Assembly: GCA_025060505.1 (NCBI GenBank)
Contig: JANXBU010000001.1
Coordinates: forward strand, 124,001 to 188,000
From: Candidatus Calescibacterium sp.
GTDB taxonomy: Bacteria; Calescibacteriota; Calescibacteriia; Calescibacteriales; Calescibacteriaceae
Direction: 5' to 3'
DNA length: 64,000 nucleotides
Numbering within the stretch: the first letter of the stretch is position 1; every line of letters begins with the position of its first letter. Below are positions 8,858 to 19,475 of the stretch, piece by piece. Below the pieces are notes generated by a model that saw only the letters and a list, made by a program, of their open reading frames with translations, was not told the DNA's origin and did not search any database. The translations under genes and the position numbers were made by a program.

Positions 8858-11800
8858 ATGAAGGAAAAGATTCCAAAATCAGTTATTATTATATGGCTGA
8901 TAACTGCTATAGCTATATTCTTGTCTGTAATTTCTCTGATTGGTGTTATAATATCCAGGAGTGAAAAAATCAAAAAAAATATGCTTGAAAAAATTCGTGA
9001 ATATGGATTTTATATTCAAGATTTTTCTTTTGATCTTTTCCCTGCTTCCGATGGGTTTTATGCTTATCTTAAATCTGTAACATCAGATAATTTCAGTTTT
9101 GATTCTCTGACTTTTTCTCCAAGAAAAATATCGGTGGAAAATCTGAGAATAGGTTTTTTATCCTGTACTTATTGTGAATTGTTTCCGGGGATCAGAACAT
9201 TTCTGAAAGCAAGAGAACTTAGCATATTAATAAAATCAGAAAGGGGAGGCAAAATTGATCTTACACCTGTTTGTAAGGTAAAGAGTTTATCAAGATATAA
9301 ATTTTTAACTTCTTTCATTCCTCTTTCTTTGGTTTTTGATTTTTATGAATCATCAATTTATGTAGACGATGTTCACATTTTATTCAGAAAAGGTAGAAGT
9401 GAGGTATCTTTGAGAAATCTCAATGTAATTTCTGATTATTCCTTGGATGTTGGAGAAAATAGGGTTACAGGGAATATTCAACTTACATTTGATCCGATTT
9501 TTCTCCAAGGAATTGGGGAACTTAGATTAGGCTCACCTGTTGATGCATCAGGAAGATACAATATCTCTTTTTGCGATGGATCTCAACTGGATATAGCTTA
9601 TTCGTTAGATTTTAAGACAGACCTGAATTTTCTTTCCGAGAAAATAGGAAACAAAATATCCTCTGATTCAACTTTTTCTGTATTCGGAAATTTTTCAATA
9701 CTTGAGAATGGAGATATCAAGACCTCGGGAGATCTGAGAGGCAATTTGAAGAATCTGAGTTTTTCTGATCAGAATTTTGGAAATTTTATTCTTGACTTCT
9801 CATTTAACTACGATTCGGATGGTTTGAAGTTTTCTGGAAGAACTCAATCTGAGTATATATCGGAACTTCTTGTTGAAGGAATTTATAGTAATTCAAAATC
9901 AAAAGGTAATCAGTGGAATATAAATTTTACGGGGAAATTTGATCTTGGTAATATACCTTTCGTTGATAGGATATACGGAAAAATATTTGCAAGTGGTAAT
10001 TTATCTTTACCAAAGATAAATTTGAAATCAAATTTGAATATATCTAATTTCTCCTATGATACAATAAGGTTTAACTCAGCACAGGGAAATATTAGGTGGT
10101 CTGGTCGTAATAATATAGATTTTGTTTTCAATATAAACAACATTGGAGCTAATGTTAATTGGAAGGGAAAATTTGATGCAAATAAAATCAGGTTGAAATC
10201 ACAGGCTTCATTTTTAGGATCCTCTCTCATGAATTTGCTCGGTATTCTTAATGTAAGCTTACCAATAGATGGAACTGCGGATGGAAATATTTCTATTGAT
10301 CTTCTTAAAGATAATGTTATTGTTTTGGGAAATGTTGTATCTTACAGAAATTTTGCTTTTGGTGAAAAAATAGCTTGTGTATCTTCCGATATCTTTGCCA
10401 ATGTTAATCTGAAAAACGGAGAAATTTCTGTTTCTGTGAAGGGAGTTGGGGCAGAGAGAGAATCTTTTTGTGCTTCAAAATTACCTCAATCATATGATAA
10501 TTCTATGGTTTATTTTGACTTATCTCTTGATAGTGAGACTTTTGGAATTTCTATATCTGGTATATATGATCTTTCTTATTTTGATATGTTGAATATACCT
10601 CTTAGGGGTAAGGCAAAGTTTGATGGTTTGGTATCTGGTAATTTGAAAGGAAAAACAAATATCAACGGTCAAATCGGCCTGGAGTCAAGTGATGTTGAAT
10701 TTGTTCAATATCCTATAAGTTCCTCTTGTATATATGGTAAGATTTTAATTTCAGATGAAGCTGTTCGATTTGAAGGAGAATCTTGCGAGGGGTTCAGTAT
10801 CTCTTCGTCTTATTCGCTTAATAAATCAGACCTTTTTGTCTCGATTTCAAAAGGAGAAACATTTGTGAACATAATGAATGGCGACATTTCTGGTAAAGGT
10901 AGGCTAGAGGATATATCAAAAGTTATCAGAAATCTTGGGGATAATATCGGACAATTCGATTTCAGTTATAATCTGGAAAGAAAAGACGGTAGGGTTCTTG
11001 TAAAATCTCAAAGATTCTCGTTAGAAAATCTTACATTTGAGAACTTAGATTTCTCTGGAGATATAAAGGATAATACGATGTCTTTTTCTGTATCTGGTCT
11101 TTATTCCGGAGATAAGTTTTGGGGCTCAGGCAATTACAGTATAGCTTCAGGAAAGATTCATTCAAATTTCTACCTCCAGAATTTTGCTGGTATTCCTTTA
11201 GATGGGAGTTTGTTGGTTTCTGGTTCTATAGATAAACCGTACATTTCTGGAAACTTCAGAGTTAAGAACATTGAGCTATCAGATGATAAAATAGAGATCT
11301 TGTTTGAAAGGGAGCAGGGAGGAAGAGTTGATGAAGAGGTTGTTCAGAAAGAAAGAACCACCGGAACTTTGAACATAAAAATCGATCTACAAGAGATAAT
11401 ATACAGGGGACCTTTTATGAATCTGAATCTTGATGGAGTGCTTTATGTTGTAGGTAATCTTGATGATCCTACAATATTTGGTATCTTTGATATAAAAGAT
11501 GGAACTTTCAGTTTGGCGGATACTGAATTTTCAAAAATAAGAGGCGTAGCATTTTTAAGAGGGAAAAGCATATTCGTTAATATTTCTGCTTCAACAGATG
11601 TGATAACATTTGAAGGAGATAAATATCTTGTTCAGTTGAGAATGATCGGGGATCTGAAATCTCCAAAGGTTTATTTGTTTTCTACGCCTCAGGTTTCGCA
11701 AGCAGATATAGTTTGTATTCTTGCTATGTACAGGAGATGTGATTCCCTTGATGAGTTCAACAAGATAATGTCATCTTTAATTTATAGAAACTTCTCACTC

Positions 11801-12073
11801 ATTTCAAGAAGTATCCTTGAAAGTATTGGTGCCGGAACTGATTTGAAAGTTATAATTTCTCCAACAGATATAGGTTTATCAAGAAAAATCGGACAGTTTG
11901 ATATAATAGTGATGCAGAACATATTTGAAGATGTCAGAAGGTTTATAGCTTCCAGAACTTTTGGGGAAAACTATCAATTCATATTTTCTTGGGACAGTAA
12001 AAGATATGGTTACTCTATGCTCGGTGATATAGGAAATGTTGGGGTCGACGTCAAAACAAAGAGAAGATTTTAG
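8858..12073 (+). CDS. tamB: TamB/AsmA-like envelope protein (DUF490)
   Basis: A 1071-residue protein with one N-terminal hydrophobic anchor (about residues 8-32), a long beta-rich body of repeating FDG/SGNLS-type strands, and a C-terminal TamB/DUF490 domain. The diagnostic portion runs from IFGIFDIKDGTFSLADTEF through LKSPKVYLFSTPQVSQADIV to the end. TamB-family proteins form a hydrophobic groove spanning the periplasm and are implicated in outer-membrane protein assembly or phospholipid transport to the outer membrane. The usual partner TamA/BamA is not adjacent. It is shorter than E. coli TamB (1259 residues), within family range. Confidence 0.88.
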   Translation: MKEKIPKSVIIIWLITAIAIFLSVISLIGVIISRSEKIKKNMLEKIREYGFYIQDFSFDLFPASDGFYAYLKSVTSDNFSFDSLTFSPRKISVENLRIGFLSCTYCELFPGIRTFLKARELSILIKSERGGKIDLTPVCKVKSLSRYKFLTSFIPLSLVFDFYESSIYVDDVHILFRKGRSEVSLRNLNVISDYSLDVGENRVTGNIQLTFDPIFLQGIGELRLGSPVDASGRYNISFCDGSQLDIAYSLDFKTDLNFLSEKIGNKISSDSTFSVFGNFSILENGDIKTSGDLRGNLKNLSFSDQNFGNFILDFSFNYDSDGLKFSGRTQSEYISELLVEGIYSNSKSKGNQWNINFTGKFDLGNIPFVDRIYGKIFASGNLSLPKINLKSNLNISNFSYDTIRFNSAQGNIRWSGRNNIDFVFNINNIGANVNWKGKFDANKIRLKSQASFLGSSLMNLLGILNVSLPIDGTADGNISIDLLKDNVIVLGNVVSYRNFAFGEKIACVSSDIFANVNLKNGEISVSVKGVGAERESFCASKLPQSYDNSMVYFDLSLDSETFGISISGIYDLSYFDMLNIPLRGKAKFDGLVSGNLKGKTNINGQIGLESSDVEFVQYPISSSCIYGKILISDEAVRFEGESCEGFSISSSYSLNKSDLFVSISKGETFVNIMNGDISGKGRLEDISKVIRNLGDNIGQFDFSYNLERKDGRVLVKSQRFSLENLTFENLDFSGDIKDNTMSFSVSGLYSGDKFWGSGNYSIASGKIHSNFYLQNFAGIPLDGSLLVSGSIDKPYISGNFRVKNIELSDDKIEILFEREQGGRVDEEVVQKERTTGTLNIKIDLQEIIYRGPFMNLNLDGVLYVVGNLDDPTIFGIFDIKDGTFSLADTEFSKIRGVAFLRGKSIFVNISASTDVITFEGDKYLVQLRMIGDLKSPKVYLFSTPQVSQADIVCILAMYRRCDSLDEFNKIMSSLIYRNFSLISRSILESIGAGTDLKVIISPTDIGLSRKIGQFDIIVMQNIFEDVRRFIASRTFGENYQFIFSWDSKRYGYSMLGDIGNVGVDVKTKRRF

Positions 12074-12160
12074 GTATTTTGATCAGATTTTTGATTCATC
12101 TAAGCTTAATTTTTAATTAAAAATATAATAATAAAGCGCAAAAACTAAAATTTATTCTTA

Positions 12161-14320
12161 ATGATCAGTATACCTGAATACAAAGGTCTCAAGGAACCAC
12201 CAAAAGGAAAGAATTACCTTTATTTTGAAGACAGTCTGTACCTCAAGCAACACGAGGATAATCCTGTTATGTGGTATCCTTGGTGTAAAGAGGCATTCGA
12301 AAAAGCGAAAAACGAGAATAAACTTATACTTGTATCAATTGGATATTCAACTTGTCACTGGTGTCATGTGATGGAAAGAGAAAGTTTTTCCGATGAACAG
12401 ATTGCTCATTTGCTTAATGAATCTTTTGTGGCAATAAAAATAGATAGAGAAGAGCATCCTGATCTTGATAAAATATTCATGCGTATATGTGAGATAACTG
12501 TCAAGAACTGTGGTTGGCCGCTTAATGTTATACTTACTCCAGACGGTCTCCCTATTTTTGTTGCGACTTATATACCTCCTGAGACAAGAAGAGGAATGAT
12601 TGGTATGAAAGAGCTTATACCAAGATTGAGAGAAATATGGTTGAATGATAAACAAAGATGTATATCTGTTGGAAATAATATTATATCAGCTCTTAACGAG
12701 ATAGAAAAGGAGCTAACAAAGGTAAGAACAGATATTCAGATCTCACCAGATATAATCTCGCACGCTTTTGAACATATTAAAAATTCATTTGATTTTGAAT
12801 TTGGTGGTTTTGGTGAAAATATGAAGTTTCCCAATCCTTCTGTTTTGTATTTCCTTCTGAGATTCTACTCAAGAACAAAAGACAAGGAAGCTTTTTACAT
12901 GATAGAAAAAACTTTAGATGAAATGAGGTATGGTGGAATTTATGATCATATAGCAGGTGGATTTCACAGGTATACTGTTGAAAGAACTTGGACTATTCCG
13001 CACTTTGAAAAGATGCTTTATGACAACGCTCAGCTTATTGAAATCTACTCAGAAGCTTATCAGCTTACAAAAAAGGATATCTACAAGCAGACAGTTTATC
13101 AAACATTTGAATTTCTACTTGAAAATTTTCTTGATCAGAAAACCGGACTTTTTTATTCAGCACAAGATGCTGAAAGTGAAGGTGAGGAAGGGAAGTTCTA
13201 TCTCTGGCGATACGATGAGATAAAAGAAGTTCTCGGAGAAAATACAGATATTTTCACAAGGTATTTCGGAGTTTCTCCGTATGGGAATACACAGATTTTT
13301 GGAAATGAGAATATATTGAGGGTTTCTGTTAGCGAGGAAAGTATTTCAAAGTTATATCGAATTCCTATTGAAGAGGTTAGAAAAATAATAAGCAATTCAT
13401 TGGAGCGTCTGAAAGCTGCGAGACAAAAAAGAATTCATCCACATATAGACAAGAAAATTCTTGTAGATATAAATTCTCTTGTAATAAAGGCGCTTTCAAA
13501 ATCTGCATTTATTTTTGATGAAAATAAATTCCTGAATGTAGCCAAAAGAAACGCTGATTTTCTTTTGGATTATTTCAATAAAAACGGAATTTTGCCACAC
13601 GTTATATACGAAAATGGCAATGTTGTAAAAGGTTTGCTTGATGATTTTTCGTTTTTCTCCGAGGCGCTCTTAGAGTTATTTTCAACATCTCAGGAAGTAA
13701 AGTATCTCAAAAAAGCAAAAGAAATCATTGATCTAATGATTGAAGAATTTTATGATTATGAAAATGGTGGTTTCTTCACTCAACCAAAAAATTCGGACTT
13801 TGTTTTTATTAAACAGAAAGATTCATTTGATTCATCCATTCCATCTGGTAATTCTTCTGCTTTGTTTGCAATCTTCAAGATATACAGAATAACAGGTGAA
13901 AAGAAATATCTTGATATAGTAGAAAAAACAATTCAGATATTTGCAGGTTCTATTCTTTCATCTCCCATATTTCACTCTTATTTTCTTTCTGTTATAGATT
14001 TTCAGATAGGTCAAACATACGATTTTGTTATATCAGCAAAAGATCAAAGTAAAATAAAGAGATTTTTAGATGTGCTCAGAAATTTATTTGTACCTCAGAA
14101 AATTACTATTGTTTTATCCGATAACAACAAAAATGAACTTGCAGAGATTTCTGAGTTTTATGCAAAACTTCCTGTTTATGATGCTGTTAAGGTATTTATT
14201 TGTTCAGAGGGTGTTTGTAAGGTTCCAATTGATGATCCAGACCAATTAAATGACTTTCTCAGAGATCAGAAAAACCTCGGTTATCGAGTTTCGAATTTGA
14301 ATAATATTTTATCGGAGTAG
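12161..14320 (+). CDS. YyaL/SSP411-like protein with thioredoxin-fold (DUF255) domain
   Basis: 719 residues. The first about 165 form the DUF255 thioredoxin-like domain with the hallmark [12 protein letters not shown] (CxxC at about 64-67) preceded by DNPVMWYPW and followed by [15 protein letters not shown]. The rest is an (alpha/alpha)6-barrel-like region with the family motifs [35 protein letters not shown] (quoted here only for recognition in shorter pieces: [22 protein letters not shown]) and [14 protein letters not shown]. The family is widespread and named after spermatogenesis-associated protein 20; its biochemical function is unproven. The length is typical. No Shine-Dalgarno precedes the ATG. 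Confidence 0.93.
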   Translation: MISIPEYKGLKEPPKGKNYLYFEDSLYLKQHEDNPVMWYPWCKEAFEKAKNENKLILVSIGYSTCHWCHVMERESFSDEQIAHLLNESFVAIKIDREEHPDLDKIFMRICEITVKNCGWPLNVILTPDGLPIFVATYIPPETRRGMIGMKELIPRLREIWLNDKQRCISVGNNIISALNEIEKELTKVRTDIQISPDIISHAFEHIKNSFDFEFGGFGENMKFPNPSVLYFLLRFYSRTKDKEAFYMIEKTLDEMRYGGIYDHIAGGFHRYTVERTWTIPHFEKMLYDNAQLIEIYSEAYQLTKKDIYKQTVYQTFEFLLENFLDQKTGLFYSAQDAESEGEEGKFYLWRYDEIKEVLGENTDIFTRYFGVSPYGNTQIFGNENILRVSVSEESISKLYRIPIEEVRKIISNSLERLKAARQKRIHPHIDKKILVDINSLVIKALSKSAFIFDENKFLNVAKRNADFLLDYFNKNGILPHVIYENGNVVKGLLDDFSFFSEALLELFSTSQEVKYLKKAKEIIDLMIEEFYDYENGGFFTQPKNSDFVFIKQKDSFDSSIPSGNSSALFAIFKIYRITGEKKYLDIVEKTIQIFAGSILSSPIFHSYFLSVIDFQIGQTYDFVISAKDQSKIKRFLDVLRNLFVPQKITIVLSDNNKNELAEISEFYAKLPVYDAVKVFICSEGVCKVPIDDPDQLNDFLRDQKNLGYRVSNLNNILSE

Positions 14321-14443
14321 CTTTTCCAGATGATACAAATTTTTCATTTTTGCCTTGCTTGATTCAAGTTGATGATCTTCCTGAATATTTTTTATATCAG
14401 ATATTTGAAACGAAATATTTCATTTTCTATTTTCGGTTTTTTG

Positions 14444-14466
14444 GCTGAACACTTTGAGCTGAACAC
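14444..14466. repeat. Short direct repeat in the YyaL-dnaJ gap
   Basis: GCTGAACAC occurs at 14444-14452 and again at 14458-14466, a 14-bp period. The 204-bp gap (14321-14524) otherwise shows only AT-rich sequence and a 10-bp palindrome GAAATATTTC. No gene is evident there. Confidence 0.7.
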
Positions 14467-14524
14467 ATCGCAAAAACCTAAAATTTTGTAATTGCTTTTG
14501 TATGTTATTATACTTATATTATTT

Positions 14525-15619
14525 ATGCAAAGCAATAAAAAAGATTACTATGAGATTTTAGGAGTTCCGAAGAATGCTACACAGGAGGAGATAAAAAAAG
14601 CTTTCTGGGAGCTTGCGAAAAAATGGCATCCAGATAGGGTTCCGCCCGAAAAGAAAAAGGAGGCGGAGGAGAAATTCAAGGAAATAAACGAAGCTTATCA
14701 GGTTCTTTCAGATCCAGAGAAAAGAAAAATATATGATATGTACGGAACAGATGGTTTGCGTGGCGGAGGATTTTCAGACTTCACTCAAACATATTCTGGT
14801 AGCTTTGAAGATTTTGTCAAACAGGTTTTCGGAGAAGACGTTTTCGGAATCTCAGACATATTTGGTGACATTTTCGGTTTTGGAGCAAAGTCAAAGAAAA
14901 AAGGCTCAAAACGTGTATTTTATGAAGAAGAAAAATCCAGAGTACTTTTAGAAGTTCCACTCAAAGATATTTACATAGGAAAGGATATCGAGAGAGAAAT
15001 CACACTTGAAGTTAGAAACGAATGTAAGAAATGTGGTGGAACTGGCCTTATAGAGGGTGAAACATGTAAGAAATGCGGAGGACGTGGAATGATTGGCTTT
15101 TCAAAGGGCTTCTTCACATTCAGTCAGACATGTCCAGATTGCAAAGGTTACGGAAAGAAAATGCTAACATGTCAGAAATGCTCCGGTAGAGGTTTCGATT
15201 CAAAATATGAGACAATAAAGATTAAGATTCCAAAGGGTGTAAGAGATGGAGATGTTATACACCACTCAGATGCAGATTTCATTGTCAGAATAATACCTCA
15301 TCCGAACTTCAAGATTCAGGGAGATGATATAATTTCGGAGATCACAGTTGATACTCTGACAGCAACTGTTGGTGGAGAAATTCCATTCATTTTACCAGAT
15401 GATTCTGAAATAAAGGTTAAAGTTCCTGAGGAAACAGACTCGGGTATACTTCTTACTTTAAGAGATCTCGGAATGCCCAGAAAGGATGGTAGGAGAGGAA
15501 CGCTTTACCTGCGTGTCAAAATTGTATCAACAAGATCTCTCACACGCGAAGAAAAAGAGGTTATAAAATCTATAATCGGAGCGAAAAGAGAAAGAACAGA
15601 AGCAAGAAAATATCATTAA
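14525..15619 (+). CDS. dnaJ: Chaperone protein DnaJ (Hsp40)
   Basis: Co-chaperone that stimulates DnaK ATPase and delivers substrates. J-domain at the N-terminus ([20 protein letters not shown]) with the essential HPD in KWHPDRV. A Gly/Phe-rich segment follows, then four zinc-binding CxxCxGxG repeats: [24 protein letters not shown] and CQKCSGRG. C-terminal client-binding domains complete a type I DnaJ. The ORF track begins at a TTG (14492) giving a hydrophobic leader that no DnaJ has; the ATG at 14525 gives MQSNKKDYY and is the true start (364 aa). Neither dnaK nor grpE is adjacent. It ends 5 bp before murE. Confidence 0.96.
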   Translation: MQSNKKDYYEILGVPKNATQEEIKKAFWELAKKWHPDRVPPEKKKEAEEKFKEINEAYQVLSDPEKRKIYDMYGTDGLRGGGFSDFTQTYSGSFEDFVKQVFGEDVFGISDIFGDIFGFGAKSKKKGSKRVFYEEEKSRVLLEVPLKDIYIGKDIEREITLEVRNECKKCGGTGLIEGETCKKCGGRGMIGFSKGFFTFSQTCPDCKGYGKKMLTCQKCSGRGFDSKYETIKIKIPKGVRDGDVIHHSDADFIVRIIPHPNFKIQGDDIISEITVDTLTATVGGEIPFILPDDSEIKVKVPEETDSGILLTLRDLGMPRKDGRRGTLYLRVKIVSTRSLTREEKEVIKSIIGAKRERTEARKYH

Positions 15620-15624
15620 ATCTG

Positions 15625-17115
15625 ATGGAGCGCACTCTTTCCCACATTATTAAAGGAATACCTGCCAAAATTTACGGAAAAGATAGAAAAATCTTGGGAC
15701 TCTTTTACGATTCAAGAAAGTTTGAACCAAGATTTGCCTACATAGCTTTGAAGGGGAACAAGACCGATGGACACAAATACATAAAAGAACTCTATTTCAA
15801 AGGTTGTGAGGTGTTTTTCATTCAGGATCAGAATTACATAAACAATTCTTGGGATGCTTCTTTTGTTCTCGTTGATGATACAAGAAAATACATGGGAAAA
15901 ATCGCCAGAAACTTTTGGGGCGTACAGAAGGCAAAAGTTCTGGGTGTGACCGGGACAAAAGGAAAATCTTCTACTGCTAAAATATTGTCATCATCTCTTG
16001 TTTTTTCTGGGAAAAGGTGTGGAGTAATAGGCTCCGTTTGGTGGAAACTGACTACTCCTGAGGTAGTAGATACTTTTTCCATAATCAATAACTCATATTT
16101 TGATTATGTGGTTATGGAGGTTACATCTATTGGTGTAATTCAGAACAGAGTCGATGATATTGATTTTGAACTCGGTATATTCTTGGGTTTAGGGCACGAC
16201 CATCTTGATTTTCACAAGACAATGGAAAATTATTTCCTTGCAAAATTTTCATTCATTGAAAAAGTAAAGTCTTTTGCTGTGATATACTTAGATGAATGGG
16301 GACAAATTGCAGAAGAAAAGCTGAAGGGAAAGAAAACTGTTTATTCTTTTGATGATCAATCTGTCAAAGATTACAAGGTTGTTTTTGAAGATGGTAAGGT
16401 TAGATCTTTTTTTGATTTGAGTTGGAGAGGTGAGAGATTATCTTTTCATTCTTCTTTCATAGGATTTTTCAACTGGATAAATTTTCTTTCATCATACATA
16501 GTTTTGAGAGAGTTAGGATTCAGCCCATACGAAATAAAGGATTTTTTTGAAGAGGTTGTTCCACCTGCAGGAAGAATGGAGGTTGTAAATACAAAACCGT
16601 ATGTTTTTGTAGATTATGCTCATACTCCGGAGTCTCTTGAATCATCTTTGAAAGAATGTGTTGAGCTGAAAAGATTTCTTGGTCGTGGAAGGGTTATTGT
16701 GGTTTTCGGTTGCGGTGGAGATAGAGACAAAGAAAAAAGACCAAAAATGGGCAACATAGCATACAAGATGGCAGACATAGTTATTATAACATCAGACAAT
16801 CCAAGAAGCGAAGATCCAAAGAAGATAGCTTACGATATTATTTCGGGTATATATGGGTTTCATACACAACCTGAGATTGTAAATACAAAAGATATTGATA
16901 TGACCAACACTAATTCAAAACTTATTTTAGAACTTGATAGGAAGAATGCTATTTTCAAAGCTATGTCTATTGCTAATGAAGATGATATAATACTGATCGC
17001 CGGAAAGGGACATGAAAACTATCAGATAATAGGAGATAAAGTTATTAATTTTTCCGATAAGATCGTAGTGCAGGAGTTTCTTTCAAGCAAATCCATAATT
17101 TGGCATCAGACCTAA
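15625..17115 (+). CDS. murE: UDP-N-acetylmuramoyl-tripeptide synthetase MurE
   Basis: Cytoplasmic Mur ligase adding the third residue of the peptidoglycan stem peptide to UDP-MurNAc-L-Ala-D-Glu. ATP loop GVTGTKGKSSTAKIL (about 109-123), central-domain motifs, C-terminal VDYAHTPESLESSL, VVFGCGGDRDKEKRP and SDNPRSEDP. The DNPR sequence is the recognised signature of enzymes accepting meso-diaminopimelate. 496 residues is normal. Unusually, no other mur/mra/fts gene of the dcw cluster is adjacent; it follows dnaJ by 5 bp, so the two are likely one transcript. Confidence 0.95.
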   Translation: MERTLSHIIKGIPAKIYGKDRKILGLFYDSRKFEPRFAYIALKGNKTDGHKYIKELYFKGCEVFFIQDQNYINNSWDASFVLVDDTRKYMGKIARNFWGVQKAKVLGVTGTKGKSSTAKILSSSLVFSGKRCGVIGSVWWKLTTPEVVDTFSIINNSYFDYVVMEVTSIGVIQNRVDDIDFELGIFLGLGHDHLDFHKTMENYFLAKFSFIEKVKSFAVIYLDEWGQIAEEKLKGKKTVYSFDDQSVKDYKVVFEDGKVRSFFDLSWRGERLSFHSSFIGFFNWINFLSSYIVLRELGFSPYEIKDFFEEVVPPAGRMEVVNTKPYVFVDYAHTPESLESSLKECVELKRFLGRGRVIVVFGCGGDRDKEKRPKMGNIAYKMADIVIITSDNPRSEDPKKIAYDIISGIYGFHTQPEIVNTKDIDMTNTNSKLILELDRKNAIFKAMSIANEDDIILIAGKGHENYQIIGDKVINFSDKIVVQEFLSSKSIIWHQT

Positions 17116-17151
17116 ATTCTATCATATTTCTGATTTTTTATAAAATTAAGC

Positions 17152-17157
17152 TATACA
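17152..17157 (+). promoter_or_regulatory. -10-like hexamer at leaderless spacing (TATACA)
   Basis: TATACA occupies -12 to -7 relative to the A of the ATG at 17164, the position a -10 element would have if transcription began at the start codon. No Shine-Dalgarno is present between it and the ATG. The -35 region is not convincing. Confidence 0.5.
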
Positions 17158-17163
17158 ACTAAC

Positions 17164-17646
17164 ATGGAACTTGTGAAAAATTTCCTGAATACTTTTGTTT
17201 CATTTTTGATCAGAAGGTTATCATTTTTTCTTGTAGATCTTTACATTGCTGTGAAGAGAATCTACGGGACTGATAAAGCTTTGAATATTTTTATACCAGT
17301 AATGGATTTTATTGGAAAGAAAAGAGCACCCATAATGGCAAGGCTTGGAAAAGTAAAGCTACAAGATATGTCATCTCTTGGAAAGATACAGGATATGGAG
17401 GACATGATATTTGGAGTCTTTGGTACATGGGAGAAGGCTGAAAAAGACGAGGCTATCAAAGTGGAGATGTTTTGTCCTTTTGCACAGAAGCTCAAAGGAC
17501 ATTCGGAGTTCTGTCATGTCTTGGTTAAAAGATTTGAGGAAAGTACATTCAGGAGTCTCAATCCTTCGTATTCTCTTGAGATAAAAGGAAAACTCCTTTC
17601 TGAGCACAATGGAACAGGTTGTATTTTCATTCACAAACTAAAATAA
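17164..17646 (+). CDS. Conserved hypothetical, possibly ATC-hydrolase-like small protein
   Basis: 160 residues, no signal peptide. An amphipathic N-terminus leads into a C-terminal half with three spaced cysteines (VEMFCPFAQ, HSEFCHVL, GTGCIFIH) and a conserved-looking EIKGKLLSEHNGTGC tail. The spacing and context resemble the L-2-amino-thiazoline-4-carboxylate hydrolase-like / 4-vinyl-reductase-like families, in which such cysteines recur; this is a weak resemblance from memory only. It lies between murE and a polyprenyl synthase (48 and 65 bp gaps). Function not assigned. Confidence 0.65.
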   Translation: MELVKNFLNTFVSFLIRRLSFFLVDLYIAVKRIYGTDKALNIFIPVMDFIGKKRAPIMARLGKVKLQDMSSLGKIQDMEDMIFGVFGTWEKAEKDEAIKVEMFCPFAQKLKGHSEFCHVLVKRFEESTFRSLNPSYSLEIKGKLLSEHNGTGCIFIHKLK

Positions 17647-17711
17647 GTCTTGAAGTATAAGTTTCTTGAAAGATATTTTTCCGAAACCTTTTTCTACTAA
17701 AATCAGAAAGA

Positions 17712-18689
17712 ATGTTCTATATTCCAAAGGAGTTTGACCAAAAGGTTGAAGAAATTCTCGAAGATATAAGAAATAAGAATAACATAATTTATTCTTCCAT
17801 AAGCTATGCATACAAAAGTGGTGGAAAAAGAATAAGGCCTATTTTTTGCTTTCTCTGTTATGAAACAATAAAAAATTCACAGGATAATTTTCAAGATATA
17901 GTTTTAAGTTCCGTATGTGTTGAATTTCTACACACTGCGTCTCTTATGTTAGATGATGTTGTTGATGCATCAGATATGAGAAGAGGGAAACCATCTGTTA
18001 ATGCTGTTTTTGGAAACAAGGTGGCAGTAATATCTGGCTCTTATCTTATCGGTATGATCTCAAAGCTTATTTCAGACATTGGGAACATAAATCTGATAAA
18101 AAAATTTTCGGAAACATCAAGTCTTATGGCAGAAGGTGAGGCTCTTGAATTCAATATAATGATACAAACTTCTTATGATCTTTCAAAAGATTTTGTATTC
18201 AAAAATTACTTTGATGTTATCAATAAAAAGACAGCTTCATTATTTTCTCTGAGTTCCTCCATACCTCCGATTCTCTATAAAAAGGAAGATGAATATGTGC
18301 AGGTTTTCTCTAAGCTTGGTTTTCTTGTTGGTAGTGCCTTCCAAATAAAAGATGACATTATTGATTTTAAACCTTCAGATAAGACTGGAAAACCTTCAAT
18401 GAAAGATTTGAAGGAGGGTAAGCTAACTTTACCTGTTATACTTTCAGAGAATTACGAAAAGATTATAGAATATGTAGGAGCATACAAAGATGATTCAGAT
18501 ATTCCTGATGAAATTGTTGAAAGAATACATAATCTTGTTGTTTCCGGTGATGGATTGAAAAGAGCTGAAAGCTATTTACAAAATCTATCCTCTCAAATAT
18601 ATGATTTTGTAGATTCTAATACTGTTCTCAGATCAAGAAAGAGAGAATTTTACGATTTTGTTTCTTTTGTAGTGTATAGGCAGTTTTAG
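17712..18689 (+). CDS. Polyprenyl diphosphate synthase (trans-isoprenyl)
   Basis: 325 residues with all isoprenyl synthase landmarks: GGKRIRP (37-43), first Asp-rich motif DDVVD (81-85) followed by RRGKP, and second motif DDIID (about 214-218) with GKLTLPV downstream. It condenses isopentenyl diphosphate with allylic diphosphates in the cytoplasm. The compact residues before the first DDxxD (TASLML) do not let me fix product length; it could be a short-chain (GGPP) or long-chain (quinone side chain) enzyme. The gene converges on the transaldolase gene with a 31-bp gap. Confidence 0.92.
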   Translation: MFYIPKEFDQKVEEILEDIRNKNNIIYSSISYAYKSGGKRIRPIFCFLCYETIKNSQDNFQDIVLSSVCVEFLHTASLMLDDVVDASDMRRGKPSVNAVFGNKVAVISGSYLIGMISKLISDIGNINLIKKFSETSSLMAEGEALEFNIMIQTSYDLSKDFVFKNYFDVINKKTASLFSLSSSIPPILYKKEDEYVQVFSKLGFLVGSAFQIKDDIIDFKPSDKTGKPSMKDLKEGKLTLPVILSENYEKIIEYVGAYKDDSDIPDEIVERIHNLVVSGDGLKRAESYLQNLSSQIYDFVDSNTVLRSRKREFYDFVSFVVYRQF

Positions 18690-18720
18690 TTTTCTAAATG
18701 AACCAATACTTTTTTTGAAA

Positions 18721-19377
18721 CTACTTTATTCCATTTTTGAATTTTGCATTCCAGTCTTCGAGAAATTTTTTCAGTCCAATATCTGTTAGTGGATGTTTGA
18801 AAAGTTGCCAGAATATTTTTGGAGGTACTGTAGCTACATCTGCTCCTGCCTTTGCGACTTCTGCAAAATGAACAGGGTGTCTTATAGATGCTGCAAGAAC
18901 CTTAGATGAAAATTTATAGTTCTCTTTTATTTTCACTATATCAGATATTAGGTTTATACCATTCTGAGATATATCATCTAATCTTCCGATGAACGGGGAT
19001 ATATATTCTGCACCTGCTTTCATTGCCAGCAAGGCTTGGGATGGGGAGAAGATAAGCGTTACATTAACTTTGATTCCTTGCTTAGCGAGTTCATAGGTTG
19101 CAGATATACCATCTTCTGTGAGTGGAATTTTTACAACTATGTAGGGAGAAATTTCCGCAATAGACTTACCTTGTACAATCATCTCTTCTTTCTTTGTAGC
19201 GGTCACTTCAACACTTACAGGACCTTTTACAATTTCCGCTATCTTTTTAACATGTTCTATTGGATCATTTGCATCCTGAGACAATAAAGAAGGATTTGTT
19301 GTTACTCCATCTACAATACCTGTTTCACACGCTCTTTTTATTTCTTCTATGTTTGCAGTGTCTAAAAATATCTTCAT
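18721..19377 (-). CDS. tal: Transaldolase / fructose-6-phosphate aldolase family (TalC-like)
   Basis: About 218 residues from the ATG at 19377; the longer ORF start at 19416 adds 13 residues not found in the family, which begins MKIFLDTANIEEI. GVTTNPSLL and Schiff-base lysine K83 in VVKIPLTEDG are present, followed by NVTLIFSPSQALLA and SPFIGRLDD. This is the short transaldolase subfamily, acting in the non-oxidative pentose phosphate pathway (or as F6P aldolase); sequence alone does not separate the two. Cytoplasmic. It is transcribed against its neighbours and probably forms its own unit. Confidence 0.93.
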   Translation of the reverse strand: MKIFLDTANIEEIKRACETGIVDGVTTNPSLLSQDANDPIEHVKKIAEIVKGPVSVEVTATKKEEMIVQGKSIAEISPYIVVKIPLTEDGISATYELAKQGIKVNVTLIFSPSQALLAMKAGAEYISPFIGRLDDISQNGINLISDIVKIKENYKFSSKVLAASIRHPVHFAEVAKAGADVATVPPKIFWQLFKHPLTDIGLKKFLEDWNAKFKNGIK

Positions 19378-19460
19378 TTCTTTGTATAATTCTACAAACA
19401 CTCCAAAAAAATACAAATTACTAAAATTTTTTGGCTTAGTGTAATGAAATTTCAGCTGAT

Positions 19461-19466
19461 TATAAT
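19461..19466 (+). promoter_or_regulatory. Perfect TATAAT close to start codon
   Basis: TATAAT at -15 to -10 of the ATG at 19476, with no Shine-Dalgarno between. A transcript would begin within a few bases of the ATG. Confidence 0.55.
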
Positions 19467-19475
19467 TTTTCGTAT